64,000 nt of DNA. It comes from Laspinema palackyanum D2c (lineage in GTDB: Bacteria > Cyanobacteriota > Cyanobacteriia > Cyanobacteriales > Laspinemataceae). The stretch spans positions 28,438 through 92,437 of the forward strand of contig NZ_JAMXFD010000027.1 in NCBI RefSeq assembly GCF_025370875.1, read 5' to 3'. Below, piece by piece: positions 39,646-49,683 of the stretch. Each line of letters starts with the position of its first letter. Within the stretch, counting starts at the first letter, position 1. Under the pieces are notes generated by a model, which searched no databases, was not told where the DNA came from, and saw only the letters and a program-made list of their open reading frames with translations. Position numbers and translations under genes: made by a program.

Positions 39646-40833
39646 ATGCAACGCCTACTGATTCCCGTTTTCGATCCGGCTGTCAAAGAATGGGCCTTAG
39701 AAGCTCGATTGTTGCGATGGTTGACCTTCCTCTGGCTGTTTGTGGGGTTGGCGGTACTGTTTTCTGCCTCCTATCCCAGTGCCAATGCTGAGTTTGGGGA
39801 TGGACTTTACTATTTTAAACGTCAACTAATCTGGGTTCTGGTTGGCTTAATCGGCTTTAATGTCCTGGTTTATACCCCCCTGCGATACATTCAAGGGATT
39901 TCAGATTGGGCGGTAATTATCCTGCTGGGGTTGATTTGGCTGACGGTGGTTCCGGGATTTGGGACCACGGTGAATGGGGCGACTCGGTGGTTAAAGTTGG
40001 GTCCGGCTTTGATTCAACCTTCGGAGTTAATTAAACCGTTTCTGATTTTGCAGGCGGCGCGAATTTTTGGCAACTGGAACCGCTTGACTTGGCAGGTGCG
40101 GATTAATTGGTTGGTGATTTTTGCGGCAGTCCTGTTGGGAATCTTGGTGCAACCGAACTTGAGTACCACGGCCCTCTGTGGGATGATGATTTGGTTGATT
40201 GCTTTGGGGTCGGGTTTACCGTTTTCTTACTTGGGGAGTACGGCATTTGGAGGGTTCCTCCTGGCGCTGTTGAGTATTAGCATTAAGGAATATCAACGAC
40301 GAAGAGTGATGTCGTTTTTAAATCCTTGGGCCGATCGCTTTGGAGATGGATACCAGTTGATTCAAAGTTTGTTAGCGGTGGGGTCCGGGGGGGCTTTGGG
40401 GACGGGGTATGGTTTGTCCCAACAAAAGTTGCTGTATTTGCCGATTCAATATACGGATTTTATTTTTGCCGTGTATGCCGAGGAGTTTGGATTTGTCGGC
40501 AGTATGGTGCTGATGCTGCTGTTGGGGAGTTATGCCACGGTAGCGTTGTTGGTGGCGTACAAGACTCGGGAAATTGTGCAACAGTTGGTGGCGATCGGGG
40601 TGATGGTGGTGATGATTGGTCAGTCCCTGCTGAATATTGGGGTGGCGACGGGTGCGCTGCCGACGACGGGTTTACCCCTGCCGCTGTTTAGTTATGGGGG
40701 GAGTTCGATGATTGCCAGTTTGATGTGTGCGGGGATTTTGATTCGGGTGGCAAGGGAAAGTAGCACCGGAGAGGTGGTGTCGTTGGCGGATAAGCGGCGA
40801 TCGCGCTTCGGCAGAGGACGGAGGAAGCGTTAG
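39646..40833 (+). CDS. ftsW: Cell division protein FtsW (SEDS peptidoglycan polymerase)
   Basis: Integral membrane lipid II polymerase acting with a class B PBP at the septum. 395 aa from ATG 39646; a TTG three codons earlier is less likely. About ten hydrophobic helices are seen, with the SEDS landmarks FKRQLIWVLVGLIGF, NGATRWLKLGP, IQPSELIKP, the conserved central region around QYTDFIFAVYAEEFGF and the C-terminal TTGLPLPLFSYGGSSM. It ends in a short basic tail. RodA is the alternative, but the N-terminus matches cyanobacterial FtsW. Confidence 0.92.
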   Translation: MQRLLIPVFDPAVKEWALEARLLRWLTFLWLFVGLAVLFSASYPSANAEFGDGLYYFKRQLIWVLVGLIGFNVLVYTPLRYIQGISDWAVIILLGLIWLTVVPGFGTTVNGATRWLKLGPALIQPSELIKPFLILQAARIFGNWNRLTWQVRINWLVIFAAVLLGILVQPNLSTTALCGMMIWLIALGSGLPFSYLGSTAFGGFLLALLSISIKEYQRRRVMSFLNPWADRFGDGYQLIQSLLAVGSGGALGTGYGLSQQKLLYLPIQYTDFIFAVYAEEFGFVGSMVLMLLLGSYATVALLVAYKTREIVQQLVAIGVMVVMIGQSLLNIGVATGALPTTGLPLPLFSYGGSSMIASLMCAGILIRVARESSTGEVVSLADKRRSRFGRGRRKR

Positions 40834-40853
40834 GGATGGGTGCAGTAAAGGTT

Positions 40854-40921
40854 AGAAACCGGGTTTCTTCACAAAATCTCTGGTACTTCGCAACAAATCT
40901 GGGCTAGAAACCCGGTTTCTT
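40854..40921. repeat. Paired inverted repeat downstream of ftsW
   Basis: Two 15-16-base near-palindromes, agaaaccgggtttctt at 40854-40869 and agaaacccggtttctt at 40906-40921, are inverted copies of each other about 36 bases apart. It is a common kind of cyanobacterial interspersed repeat and may also act as a transcript end. Confidence 0.6.
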
Positions 40922-41021
40922 GTCCTCAGCACTTTCTGTACTGGTGTTTGAGTAAGGTTGAAAACAAAGGATAGAAAAAATAGGAGGGGCGATCGCTGAT
41001 TCTTCACGCCCCTCCACTCCG

Positions 41022-41798
41022 TTAACTATCGGGATCTACACCCAACTCACGCAACCGTTGCGCTAGTTTTTCCGCCCGTTGGCGTTCAGTTTCAGCCCGT
41101 TGGCGTTCAGTTTCAGCCCGTTGGCGTTCAGTTTCGGCCCGTTGGCGTTCAGTTTCCTCCCGTTCTTCGGGCCATCGCAGGAGTTCTCCGTTGGCATTCC
41201 ACCAGCGTAACCAATTGCCGGTGCGGTTGTCACGGGTTCCCTGCCAGATGCCTAAAAATAGCTCTAGTCCGGGAATCCAATATAGACCATTAGCATCGGG
41301 TGTCTGTATTTGATATCGGTTGGATTCTAAAGCGTACAGTTCTAAATCAGCCATTTGGGGATGAAATATCGCGTACATGGGTACTTTAATGATTTGTTCG
41401 TAAAAGTACCATTTGCCGATACGTTTTTGAAATTCCATTGAGTATTCTTCCCCGTAAGTATCCGATAGGAATTCCATGACAATGAGTGGAATGGGTCCTT
41501 CTGTATGGGGAGTGTAGCTGCGACGAGGTTCAGGACTGGACCAAGGTGCAACGGGACGAATGTACATCCAATCGGGGGCTTTGCAGATGGGGCGGTTATT
41601 AATACCCGCACACAATGCAAAGTTCGACGAAATTAAGGCATCTTGGCATAACTCCGGAGTCAAAGAGTGACGGAGGGCATTGGCTAATAAAGGGTGTTCT
41701 AAATTTTCCACGGGGTCGTCTGGGAGTACAAAGTCGTCTGGGAGTTTAGGCCAGGTAATTTTTATCTCAGAAACTGAGGTTTGAGGTAGAACAGACAT
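41022..41798 (-). CDS. Uma2 family protein with C-terminal ERQRAET tandem repeat
   Basis: 258-aa Uma2-family protein of the longer subgroup (PDWMYIRPV, PLIVMEFLSDTYGEEYS, KVPMYAIFHP, YWIPGLELFLGIWQG). Its C-terminus carries four in-frame 7-residue units ETERQRA encoded by 21-bp repeats at 41075-41158, forming a charged helical tail before the family-typical LAQRLRELGVDPDS. The repeat number probably varies among strains. No catalytic loss is evident, but the nuclease residues are harder to place than in the short Uma2 proteins. Confidence 0.85.
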   Translation of the reverse strand: MSVLPQTSVSEIKITWPKLPDDFVLPDDPVENLEHPLLANALRHSLTPELCQDALISSNFALCAGINNRPICKAPDWMYIRPVAPWSSPEPRRSYTPHTEGPIPLIVMEFLSDTYGEEYSMEFQKRIGKWYFYEQIIKVPMYAIFHPQMADLELYALESNRYQIQTPDANGLYWIPGLELFLGIWQGTRDNRTGNWLRWWNANGELLRWPEEREETERQRAETERQRAETERQRAETERQRAEKLAQRLRELGVDPDS

Positions 41799-42200
41799 TA
41801 TGCAACCTCGTATGACTGTTGATAATGGATTTAGTTTTATTGTAGCGGATGGTAGGAGGCGATCGCATCCTGTCCCGACTCTACATGGGCATCATGAATT
41901 AGGAGTATTTTATTTGATAAATTTTTACTAAAATAATCGATATTAAATATTTTTCATATCATCATTTCATAAAAAACTTTTTTAAATTCATTAATCTGAA
42001 TATTTGGAAACGACTGAAGTCGTTACTACGAACTGGGGGAATGTTTTTTAGGCTGAATATTCGGAAACGACTGAAGTCGTTACTACGAACTGGGGGAAGG
42101 GACCGATCGCCCGTTCATGGGTTTGAGTTGAAGTTGTGCGATCGCTGGGGTGTCCTCTACGTTACAATTGTTCATATTGGGCGTTTTCCCCGGTTAAAGC
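41799..42200. repeat. AT-rich gap with two direct copies of the dispersed palindrome
   Basis: No gene. ggaaacgactgaagtcgtta plus flanks occurs twice, at 42006-42033 and 42063-42090, 57 bases apart in direct orientation. Both are inverted relative to the copies at 7713 and 39545. The first 100 bases are AT-rich. Confidence 0.7.
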
Positions 42201-42938
42201 ATGATTGATTCTGTCCAAACTTATCTCTACCACCTCCAACAACTCGCTGATGGTCTCGTTTCTAGCCAATTGACGCACCTCTCCTGGGTGAGTGTCTTGA
42301 TTATTTTTTTGGCGGGGTTGCTGACTAGCTTGACCCCTTGTATGTTGTCCATGCTGCCGATTACGATTGGTTATATTGGCGGGTATGAGGCCCAAAGTCG
42401 GATTCAGGCTGCGGCGCAGTCTACTTGGTTTGCTTTGGGTTTGGCTACTACCCTCGCTGCATTGGGTATTGTCGCCGCTTATGTGGGTCAGGTTTATGGT
42501 CAGGTGGGGATTGGTTTGCCGATTCTGGTGAGTGTGATTGCGATTTTAATGGGTCTGAATCTTCTGGAGGCTTTACCGTTGCGTTTGCCTTCTTTAGATG
42601 GGATGGAGTTGATTCCGAAAGATGTGCCCGATGGGGTGCGTTCTTATTTGTTGGGACTGACCTTCGGGTTGGTAGCTTCTCCTTGTAGTACGCCGGTTTT
42701 GGCAACGTTATTAGCTTGGATTGCGACTACCCAAGATGTGATGTTAGGAGGGGCTTTATTATTGGCTTATACGGCGGGTTATGTGGCTCCTTTGATTTTG
42801 GCGGGTACGTTTACAGCTACGATTAAAAAGCTGTTGGAAGTGCGTCGCTGGTCCGGTTGGATTACGCCGGTTAGTGGGGCGCTTTTAGTAGGATTTGGAG
42901 TTTTTTCTCTATTATTTCGACTGCTTCCAGTGGTGTAG
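42201..42938 (+). CDS. ccdA: Cytochrome c biogenesis protein CcdA
   Basis: Six-helix thylakoid or plasma-membrane protein that passes reducing equivalents across the membrane so that apocytochrome c haem-site cysteines stay reduced. 245 aa. The redox-active cysteines are in SLTPCMLSM and VASPCSTPV, one in each half of the internal repeat. The haem-attachment partner Ccs1 follows after 64 bases, forming a typical System II pair. Confidence 0.95.
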   Translation: MIDSVQTYLYHLQQLADGLVSSQLTHLSWVSVLIIFLAGLLTSLTPCMLSMLPITIGYIGGYEAQSRIQAAAQSTWFALGLATTLAALGIVAAYVGQVYGQVGIGLPILVSVIAILMGLNLLEALPLRLPSLDGMELIPKDVPDGVRSYLLGLTFGLVASPCSTPVLATLLAWIATTQDVMLGGALLLAYTAGYVAPLILAGTFTATIKKLLEVRRWSGWITPVSGALLVGFGVFSLLFRLLPVV

Positions 42939-43002
42939 AAATTGGGGAGATTGGGAAAATTTTTATTGTATTTGATGACAAGGGTCACAGGGTAAATTAG
43001 AA

Positions 43003-44403
43003 ATGACAAATGATACGCAGAAGTTAAGCAGTTTGTTTGCGGTTCCGAAACGGTTTTTTCGCCGGGAACTGTTGCCGTTTTTGGGGGATTTACGGTTGGC
43101 GATCGCCCTCTTATTAGCCATCGCTGTATTTAGTATCTCTGGGACGGTGATTGAGCAGGGTCAATCTCCGGCTTTTTATCAATCCAATTATCCCGAATCT
43201 CCGGCTCTTTTTGGCTTCTTGACTTGGAAGGTGATTCAAGTTGTGGGGTTGGATCATGTTTATCGGACTTGGTGGTTTTTAGCGTTATTGGTGTTGTTTG
43301 GGTCGAGTTTAACCGCTTGTACGTTTACCCATCAATTCCCGGCTTTAACAGCAGCACGGCGTTGGAAATTTTATAAGACTCCTCGGCAATTTGAAAAGCT
43401 GGCGTTGAGTGCTCAAGTGGATGAGGCGAATCTGAATCAATTAGAAGAACTGTTACAAAAACGGCGGTATTTAGTATTTCGGGAAGGCAATACTCTGTAT
43501 GCCCGAAAAGGGTTAATGGGGAAAATTGGCCCGATTCTGGTTCATGCCAGTATGTTGATTATTCTGGCGGGTTCTATTTTGGGCGCGATGACGGGTTTTA
43601 TGGCTCAGGAAATTATTCCGAGTGGGGAAACGTTCCGGGTTCAAAATATTATTGATGCCGGTCCGTTTTCCATGTCCCAAGTTCCCAAAGATTGGGCGGT
43701 TCATGTGAATCGGTTCTGGATTGATTACCAGCCGGATGGGACGATTGACCAGTTTTATTCTGATTTGTCCGTGATTGATAGCGAGGGTCAGGAACGCGAT
43801 CGCCAAACCATTCATGTGAACAAACCCCTGCGGTATCGTGGGGTGACGATGTATCAAACCGATTGGGGTGTGGCAGCAGTTCAGGTTCAGTTGAATAATA
43901 GTCCGATTTTTCAACTGCCAATGGCGCTATTAAATACTGGAGGGGGTGCGCGGTTATGGGGCACTTGGATTCCAACTAAGCCGGATTTGAGTGAAGGGGT
44001 TTCGCTGTTGGCGAAGGATTTACAGGGAACGCTTTTACTCTACGATATGGAAGGGAAATTAATGACAAGTCTGCGTCCCGGGATGGAAACTCCGGTGAAT
44101 GGGGTGACGCTGAAGATTAAGAAGGTGATTGGCAGTACGGGGTTACAAATTAAAGCGGACCCGGGTATTCCGGTTGTTTATTTGGGGTTTGGTTTGTTAA
44201 TGTTGGGGGTGATGATGAGTTATGTTTCTCATTCCCAGGTTTGGGCGTTAGAAGAGAATGGGGAACTGTATGTGGGTGGAAAAACGAATCGCGCTCAAGT
44301 GACGTTTGAGCGAGAAGTGATTGAAATTTTGGATAATTTAGAGGAAAAACCGAGGACCGATGGGGTGGCGATCGCCTCCGGTTCTTTGGCGGGTCAAAAT
44401 TAA
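43003..44403 (+). CDS. ccs1: Cytochrome c biogenesis protein Ccs1 (ResB family)
   Basis: 466-aa System II haem lyase component, working with CcsA (not in the window). The N-terminal membrane segment [39 protein letters not shown], the third helix after [20 protein letters not shown], a large luminal ResB domain and a last helix [20 protein letters not shown] are all in place. It is downstream of and probably co-transcribed with ccdA. Confidence 0.95.
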   Translation: MTNDTQKLSSLFAVPKRFFRRELLPFLGDLRLAIALLLAIAVFSISGTVIEQGQSPAFYQSNYPESPALFGFLTWKVIQVVGLDHVYRTWWFLALLVLFGSSLTACTFTHQFPALTAARRWKFYKTPRQFEKLALSAQVDEANLNQLEELLQKRRYLVFREGNTLYARKGLMGKIGPILVHASMLIILAGSILGAMTGFMAQEIIPSGETFRVQNIIDAGPFSMSQVPKDWAVHVNRFWIDYQPDGTIDQFYSDLSVIDSEGQERDRQTIHVNKPLRYRGVTMYQTDWGVAAVQVQLNNSPIFQLPMALLNTGGGARLWGTWIPTKPDLSEGVSLLAKDLQGTLLLYDMEGKLMTSLRPGMETPVNGVTLKIKKVIGSTGLQIKADPGIPVVYLGFGLLMLGVMMSYVSHSQVWALEENGELYVGGKTNRAQVTFEREVIEILDNLEEKPRTDGVAIASGSLAGQN

Positions 44404-44445
44404 TCGATCTTGGCGGGTGGGATTATTCCCACCGGCCAAAATAGA

Positions 44446-44886
44446 TTAAGTCTGAGGTTTGGTATGGCGAACTTCTATCACCGTGTGGACGTTGCCACGG
44501 GGATGAAAATCGCCTTTGATGGTGGCTTCTAGGGGGTCGCAGGCGGCTACGAAGTCATCGAGGATTTGATTGATGGATTCTTCGTGGGAAATGTAGCGAT
44601 CGCGGTAACTGTTGATATAAAGTTTGATCGCTTTGAGTTCCACCACCCGTTCATTCGGAACGTAGGTCAGGTAAATGGTAGCAAAATCCGGATAGCCGGA
44701 AAAGGGACATTTACAGGTAAATTCGGGTAAGGTGATGTGAATGTCATAGCGTCTGCCGATTCGGGGATTGGGAAAGGTAATTAACTGTCCCTCTTCGATT
44801 TCCCGTTCCCCATACTTGATCTGTGGGGTGTCATCGGTAGGGGTGGCGGTTTGCGATATATCGGACTGCATGGAAGAATTGCTCAT
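44446..44886 (-). CDS. queF: NADPH-dependent preQ0 reductase QueF
   Basis: Reduces 7-cyano-7-deazaguanine to preQ1 in queuosine biosynthesis. 146 aa from ATG 44886; ATG 44922 would add 12 residues. Short type I QueF with the active-site cysteine in FTCKCPFSGYPDFA (C60 most likely), substrate-binding VELKAIKLYINSYRD and SHEESINQI. It is alone on the minus strand, converging with ccs1. Confidence 0.95.
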   Translation of the reverse strand: MSNSSMQSDISQTATPTDDTPQIKYGEREIEEGQLITFPNPRIGRRYDIHITLPEFTCKCPFSGYPDFATIYLTYVPNERVVELKAIKLYINSYRDRYISHEESINQILDDFVAACDPLEATIKGDFHPRGNVHTVIEVRHTKPQT

Positions 44887-45220
44887 TTTGACTGAATAGG
44901 GACTGAATCTCTCGTGATTCATTCTATCGTGACAGAAATTGCTCCGAATCGGAGAGTCTTGGGGTCAGTGGACCTTGAAGGAAGGGACTCCAGGACTTAA
45001 GATGGAGAGTAAAGATTGGTTCAGGGTCAGAGCGATCGCCCTCTAATCTGGAGTTCATGCCATTCTGCCTAGATTGCCAAGGACCTCAATCGTAGAGATT
45101 TGTAGCAAATCCTTGACGAAGCTAGGTAATCGTTGTTGTAATCTGAGGCAGAGTTCTCTCGTCAAAAGACTCAGAACGGTTGCGATCGCCTCCCGTCCTC
45201 CTACTACCCGAAAAGCCCTT

Positions 45221-45811
45221 ATGCGAAATGCTACTGCCTCCGGCAATCTGCCGACAACCCCGCCAACTCCTTCTAATCAACCTTATTCTCCTTCAGTTCC
45301 CATCTCTCTGTATCGAGAAGTCGTTGCTGAGTTACAAACCGCGCAGGAACGGTTGGAGTCCCTAACCACTCAAAATCATCAGTTAGTTCAACAAAATCGA
45401 CAACTGCGCCAGGAAATTGAAACGGTGGTTCAATCTGCGGTGCATTTACAGCAGGTGGTGGATGCTTGGGAACCCCAGAGTCCCCCAGTGAACCGCAATG
45501 GCGATCGCACCCAACGGGGAGAATCGGCCTATTCCGCCACACCCCATCTGGAAAGTGGTCATCCGCAGTTAAGTGGGTTTCCCGGTTCTGCGGTAGGTTC
45601 TCCCTTCGCCATGACGGATCTCGGTGCAACTCCGGGTATGGGAGAACCTTTATTTACTGAACAACCGGAAACTCGTCCCCGTCGGACCACCCGTCCGGTA
45701 AAGCGATCGGACCTCGGGGGGTTTGGGTTGATCATTATGATCCTCCTGGTGGTGGTGACGGCATTTGGTGCCGGTTATTGGATTGTGCGTCCTTTGTTAA
45801 TGAGACGTTAA
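45221..45811 (+). CDS. Membrane-anchored coiled-coil protein, unknown
   Basis: I do not recognise a function. From ATG 45221 it is 196 aa: a Pro/Thr/Ser-rich start (NLPTTPPTPSNQPYS), a coiled coil at about 30-80 (ELQTAQERLESLTTQNHQLV, then QQNRQLRQEIETV), a low-complexity middle, and one C-terminal membrane helix (GGFGLIIMILLVVVTAFGAG) with a short basic tail. This plan is found in conserved cyanobacterial hypothetical proteins. The upstream extension of the frame to 45074 is not convincing. Confidence 0.65.
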   Translation: MRNATASGNLPTTPPTPSNQPYSPSVPISLYREVVAELQTAQERLESLTTQNHQLVQQNRQLRQEIETVVQSAVHLQQVVDAWEPQSPPVNRNGDRTQRGESAYSATPHLESGHPQLSGFPGSAVGSPFAMTDLGATPGMGEPLFTEQPETRPRRTTRPVKRSDLGGFGLIIMILLVVVTAFGAGYWIVRPLLMRR

Positions 45812-47117
45812 CAGTCCTGGGTCCGTTCTAGGGTCTATAGAACGCAAATTTTTTATCCTGAGTCAGGCGATCGCGATTTTCCTGACTCAGAATCATTTGA
45901 TATTTTTGCCGAAAATCTCGCGTTTTGATGAAGTCGCCACCTCCGAGTGCCCAAACTTAATCCCGCGCAACTGAGGGGGAAATCTGTGTCTATCACCCCT
46001 AGCCACTGACTCATAAAAATAAAGAAATTATTCTAACATTGATAATTTGTTTCGGCTTCAGGGGTAATCCCCCCTATTTTACTCTTTAAACCCAGGAATT
46101 CGCTGATCTGTTGAAGCCAGTTGTTAGGGTTTCTTAACCTAAATGGACAGATCTGTTCAATCCGTTTTAAATCTCTCCAAACAATTGACAAATTTTTCGA
46201 TATTTAGTAACCTAGGTAACAGAAATTTGAACCTACTCCGGAACGGAAAACGGGACTTGAATATGGTTGAAAACCCTCGAATCCGCTTCACCGCCAATTT
46301 TCCCCCCCACAAAACCAGTCAGGAAATACCCAAGCCATCCGGAACCGTGGAAACTGGACAATCTCAGGACAGGGATAAAGTTGCAGGAAATCGGCAATAT
46401 CTCATCTGACCCCTCACTTAGAGACTGCAAAATTACCTAGGTTTTACGCATTAGGGAGAGAATTTCGGTTGAATGGCCGAACCTCCTCTGGGCCTGATTT
46501 TTCTAGCTATTCTCGATTGTTCGCGCCCCGTTAGACCGAATTCCGATTATCAAATTTTTCGGCATTTGAGCGGTCATCAAATGAAAGAAAGAGTCCAGAT
46601 TAAACGGTTACTGAATGGGAGTTTCAACCTTGAGCGGGCTTAAAATAAACAGGTCAGGCAATGGATTTAAACCCAGTCAACCGGGATAAAAGTCTGGAAA
46701 TTAAAAAACTATAAAATATTGTTGAAACCTCCAAGGATTCCGATAAAGTCAGAGAGACAAGGGTCAAAAAAATCAGCAGCAGGAGGGATAAGAAGGAGCG
46801 GAAACCAGAAGCGATCGCACCCAGGGATTAAGTAAGAGGACCCGGGGTGCGGGAGAGGACAGCGGGTTATTATTGAAGGAAAAAGGCCGATCGCCTGGTT
46901 TCGTCAAGTTTTGATAACAGAATCGGTCTATTCCCAAAAGGTCGCTTATAATAAAAAAATAAATAAAGTTTTATGAGAGGCAGATGAACAAACTTTCCAT
47001 AAAAAAGGGATTTAGCTGTCAATTAATTCAACCTAAAAGCAACATAAAACTTGGCTCTATTCTTGAGCCTCGGCAGCAGCAAACAGGGCAGAAATTAAGC
47101 ATTCAGGGAGACGATGG
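45812..47117. other. Long gap upstream of the PAS histidine kinase
   Basis: About 1.3 kb. A hairpin at 45858-45890 lies near its start. The open frame at 46143-46409 has low-complexity, non-protein-like content. I see no RNA gene or repeat family. The last bases provide the Shine-Dalgarno cagggag at 47104-47110 for the kinase gene. Confidence 0.5.
45858..45890. terminator. Hairpin after the coiled-coil gene, possible terminator
   Basis: Perfect 10-bp stem (ctgagtcagg / cctgactcag) with a 13-base loop containing a HIP1-like cgatcg. A T-run occurs on the left side (aaattttttat) and a weaker one to the right, so orientation is uncertain. Confidence 0.5.
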
Positions 47118-49268
47118 ATGACCAGTGGGAATCTAGGGACCGAACCAATGATTGAAGGACTCAAAGCAATGGGGGTAAAGGCAGAGATAGTTCCAGAGGA
47201 CATACAGGTGTTTTTTAACCTATCCAGTGAACTGTTGTGCATCACAGACCCGGAAGGAGATTTCCTGAAGCTCAACTCCAGTTGGCAAAGCGTTCTCGGA
47301 TGGAGCCTAGAAGACCTGCGATCGCACTCCTGGCGTGACTTGATCCATCCCGATGATCTCCACTGGACGTTAATGAGCGAAAGCGCTTGCGAGATGGGCC
47401 AAGTTTGTCACATCACCAATCGATATCGTCACAAAACGGGTCAATACTGTTGGTTATCATGGCGGATTATCCATCAGAAATCTGGCTTAACTTATGCTGC
47501 TGCCCAAACCATTGAGAAGCCTGCCAAAGAGGAATTTTGGCATGGACTTCCTGAAACCTTAGAGAATAAATTAACGGGAATTTTTGGCCCAAATCTGGCC
47601 GATTTAGAGGCGGGTGCAGAACCGGGAATAACCGGGTTAAACCCGGGTTGTTCAGAACGATTAAAGCGGAACCAACCGGCATCCTGGGTTGAATCCGCTG
47701 CGGTAAAAAGAGTTGAAAATTCCCGGGTGTGCTTTCGGGGGGAACCGATCGCCCAGGAGGGAAAAGCACGGGAAAACCGCAATTCCCCCTCCCGGTTCTT
47801 ATCCCCATTAAATGAGGGAATGGAGTCCCCCAGTCTCGATGAACAGTCCCCCTCTCCCCTGGCGATCGCTCAGTTAGAGGAACGATTTCTCAAAGTGAAT
47901 GCCACCTTGTGCGAAATCCTCGGGGAGATCGACGACCCCTGCATACCCAGAGCAACCTGGGGTGAGCTTGAGGCGAGTGAGAGCGGGGACACATCCTGGC
48001 AGAAGCTACAACAGATTTGTGGGTCAACTTTGCCCTGGAGTGATGCAACATCGACCTCGGAAAATCAAACTATGAGACCGGAAGTGCAGAGTAAACCAAG
48101 CTGGGGTGCGATCGCCACCGCATCCCCTGAAGAACCCAGAATCGCCGATGATGATGCCACGGTTTTAGCACTCTTAAACGCGACCACGGAAGCATTATAT
48201 CTGGTTGATACCCAGGGCATCATCTTAGCGGGTAACCGGATGGCGGCACAACGCCTGGGACTACAACTGCCGGAAGCCGTGGGACACTGTATTTATGACC
48301 GACTCCCGGACTGGTTGGCGAAAGTGCGTCGAACCTATATAGCACAAGTCATTCAAACTAAAAAGCCTGTCCGATTTAAAGAAGTTCGCAGCCAAGCTCA
48401 CTTTGAGGTATCAATCTATCCGGCGATGGATTCCCGGGGGGAAGTGAGTCGGCTGGCCGTGTTTGACTGTGATATTAGCGATCGCTGTCACCGGAAAGAA
48501 GCGACGGGTCAGCTCAATGCTCAACTGGAACAACGAGTCAAAGAACGGACTGCTGATCTCCAATCAGCCAACCAAGAACTAGAAGCATTTTGTTACTCGG
48601 TTTCTCACGATTTGCGTGCTCCCTTGCGGGCGATCGGGGGATTTGCCAAAGCGGTCATCGAAGATTATCAAACAGTTTTAGATGAGACGGGGAAAGATTA
48701 TCTGCACCGAGTCTGTGCCGCTACGGAACGCATGAATCAACTGATTGATGACCTGCTGAGTCTTTCCCGGGTGACCCGTACTCAGATGCAACGAAAGCCG
48801 GTGAATCTGAGTAAAATGACCCGTGAGATCGCGATGGAACTGCAAGGGACTCAAGGCGATCGCCTCGTCCGATTTAAATTAGCCGACTGCTTGATCGCCG
48901 ATGGCGATCCGCACCTGCTGCAAGTGATGTTAGAGAATTTGCTCGGAAATGCCTGGAAATTTACCAGTAAAACAGCCAATGCCCGGATTGAATTTGGCAT
49001 CAGCGATCGCCGGGTCCTGCCTCCGGGACCTCATTCTCCCGGCACTTCTAACAAACCTGTGTATTTTGTGCGCGATAACGGGGCGGGTTTTAATATGAGC
49101 TATGCCGATAAACTTTTCGTACCCTTTCAACGCCTCCATAAACCCAGCGATTTTGAAGGGACAGGGATTGGTTTAGCGACCGTCTCTCGGATTGTCAAAC
49201 GTCATGGCGGCCAAGTTTGGGCGAGCTCAGAAGTGAATCAGGGTGCGACCTTTTATTTTACCCTGTAA
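47118..49268 (+). CDS. PAS-domain sensor histidine kinase
   Basis: 716-aa soluble sensor kinase with no membrane segments. Domain order: PAS (about 25-135, FFNLSSELLCITDPEGDFLK), a long poorly conserved Ser/Pro-rich linker, a second PAS (about 345-455, LNATTEALYLVDTQGIILAG), a coiled coil (LEQRVKERTADLQSANQELE), and HisKA with the phospho-acceptor in YSVSHDLRAPLR near residue 496. The HATPase domain follows, with N box LLGNAWKFT, G1 DNGAGF and G2 GTGIGLA. Start is ATG 47118, with cagggag 7 bases upstream. The REC-GGDEF-EAL gene that follows is a plausible partner. Confidence 0.92.
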   Translation: MTSGNLGTEPMIEGLKAMGVKAEIVPEDIQVFFNLSSELLCITDPEGDFLKLNSSWQSVLGWSLEDLRSHSWRDLIHPDDLHWTLMSESACEMGQVCHITNRYRHKTGQYCWLSWRIIHQKSGLTYAAAQTIEKPAKEEFWHGLPETLENKLTGIFGPNLADLEAGAEPGITGLNPGCSERLKRNQPASWVESAAVKRVENSRVCFRGEPIAQEGKARENRNSPSRFLSPLNEGMESPSLDEQSPSPLAIAQLEERFLKVNATLCEILGEIDDPCIPRATWGELEASESGDTSWQKLQQICGSTLPWSDATSTSENQTMRPEVQSKPSWGAIATASPEEPRIADDDATVLALLNATTEALYLVDTQGIILAGNRMAAQRLGLQLPEAVGHCIYDRLPDWLAKVRRTYIAQVIQTKKPVRFKEVRSQAHFEVSIYPAMDSRGEVSRLAVFDCDISDRCHRKEATGQLNAQLEQRVKERTADLQSANQELEAFCYSVSHDLRAPLRAIGGFAKAVIEDYQTVLDETGKDYLHRVCAATERMNQLIDDLLSLSRVTRTQMQRKPVNLSKMTREIAMELQGTQGDRLVRFKLADCLIADGDPHLLQVMLENLLGNAWKFTSKTANARIEFGISDRRVLPPGPHSPGTSNKPVYFVRDNGAGFNMSYADKLFVPFQRLHKPSDFEGTGIGLATVSRIVKRHGGQVWASSEVNQGATFYFTL

Positions 49269-49683
49269 TGGGCCAAAGAGGGTTTCCCCGGGGTCTGTTG
49301 CACCGGCGATCACACCTGCCATCTCTGAAGGGGACTGTCACTTGTGGCATGGGCTGACCCCAAACTGTATCCGGGGTAACAGACAAAACAACAACCCTGT
49401 CTTTTTAATGATTCATATCAATATTTGTTTAATATCTAAAAATTACCTAGCTTAACTCAGGGGTTAGAAGGGATGACTCATTCAGTCCAGCAATTGGGTT
49501 AAGAAACCCTTACTAATAAGCGATTTATAAGCCCGAGCAAGAGCAGTTTTGTCATGGCTAGAAAGTTCAAACTTTTTGAAGGCGAGTATCAGGTTCGCGG
49601 GTGGATTACCATCATTTAGGATGACTCTAGTCCTAAAATTACCCAATATTTTACCAGGACAAAAACCACGAAGGAGGATGAAA
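49269..49683. other. Gap between histidine kinase and response regulator
   Basis: About 415 bases. An open frame at 49243-49455 is a shadow. On the minus strand the segment near 49482-49620 reads protein-like (FKKFELSSHDKTALARAYKS) but has no start codon. The Shine-Dalgarno aaggagg at 49671-49677 belongs to the next gene. Confidence 0.45.

Noticed and set aside
45055..45246. Minus-strand 63-codon frame near the coiled-coil gene
   Set aside because: It contains LLTRELCLRLQQRLPSF, which hints at a protein fragment, but it overlaps the start of the plus-strand gene and has no clear family match.
46143..46409. 88-codon open frame in the gap before the histidine kinase
   Set aside because: Low-complexity Asn/Leu-rich translation, no Shine-Dalgarno, no recognisable motif.
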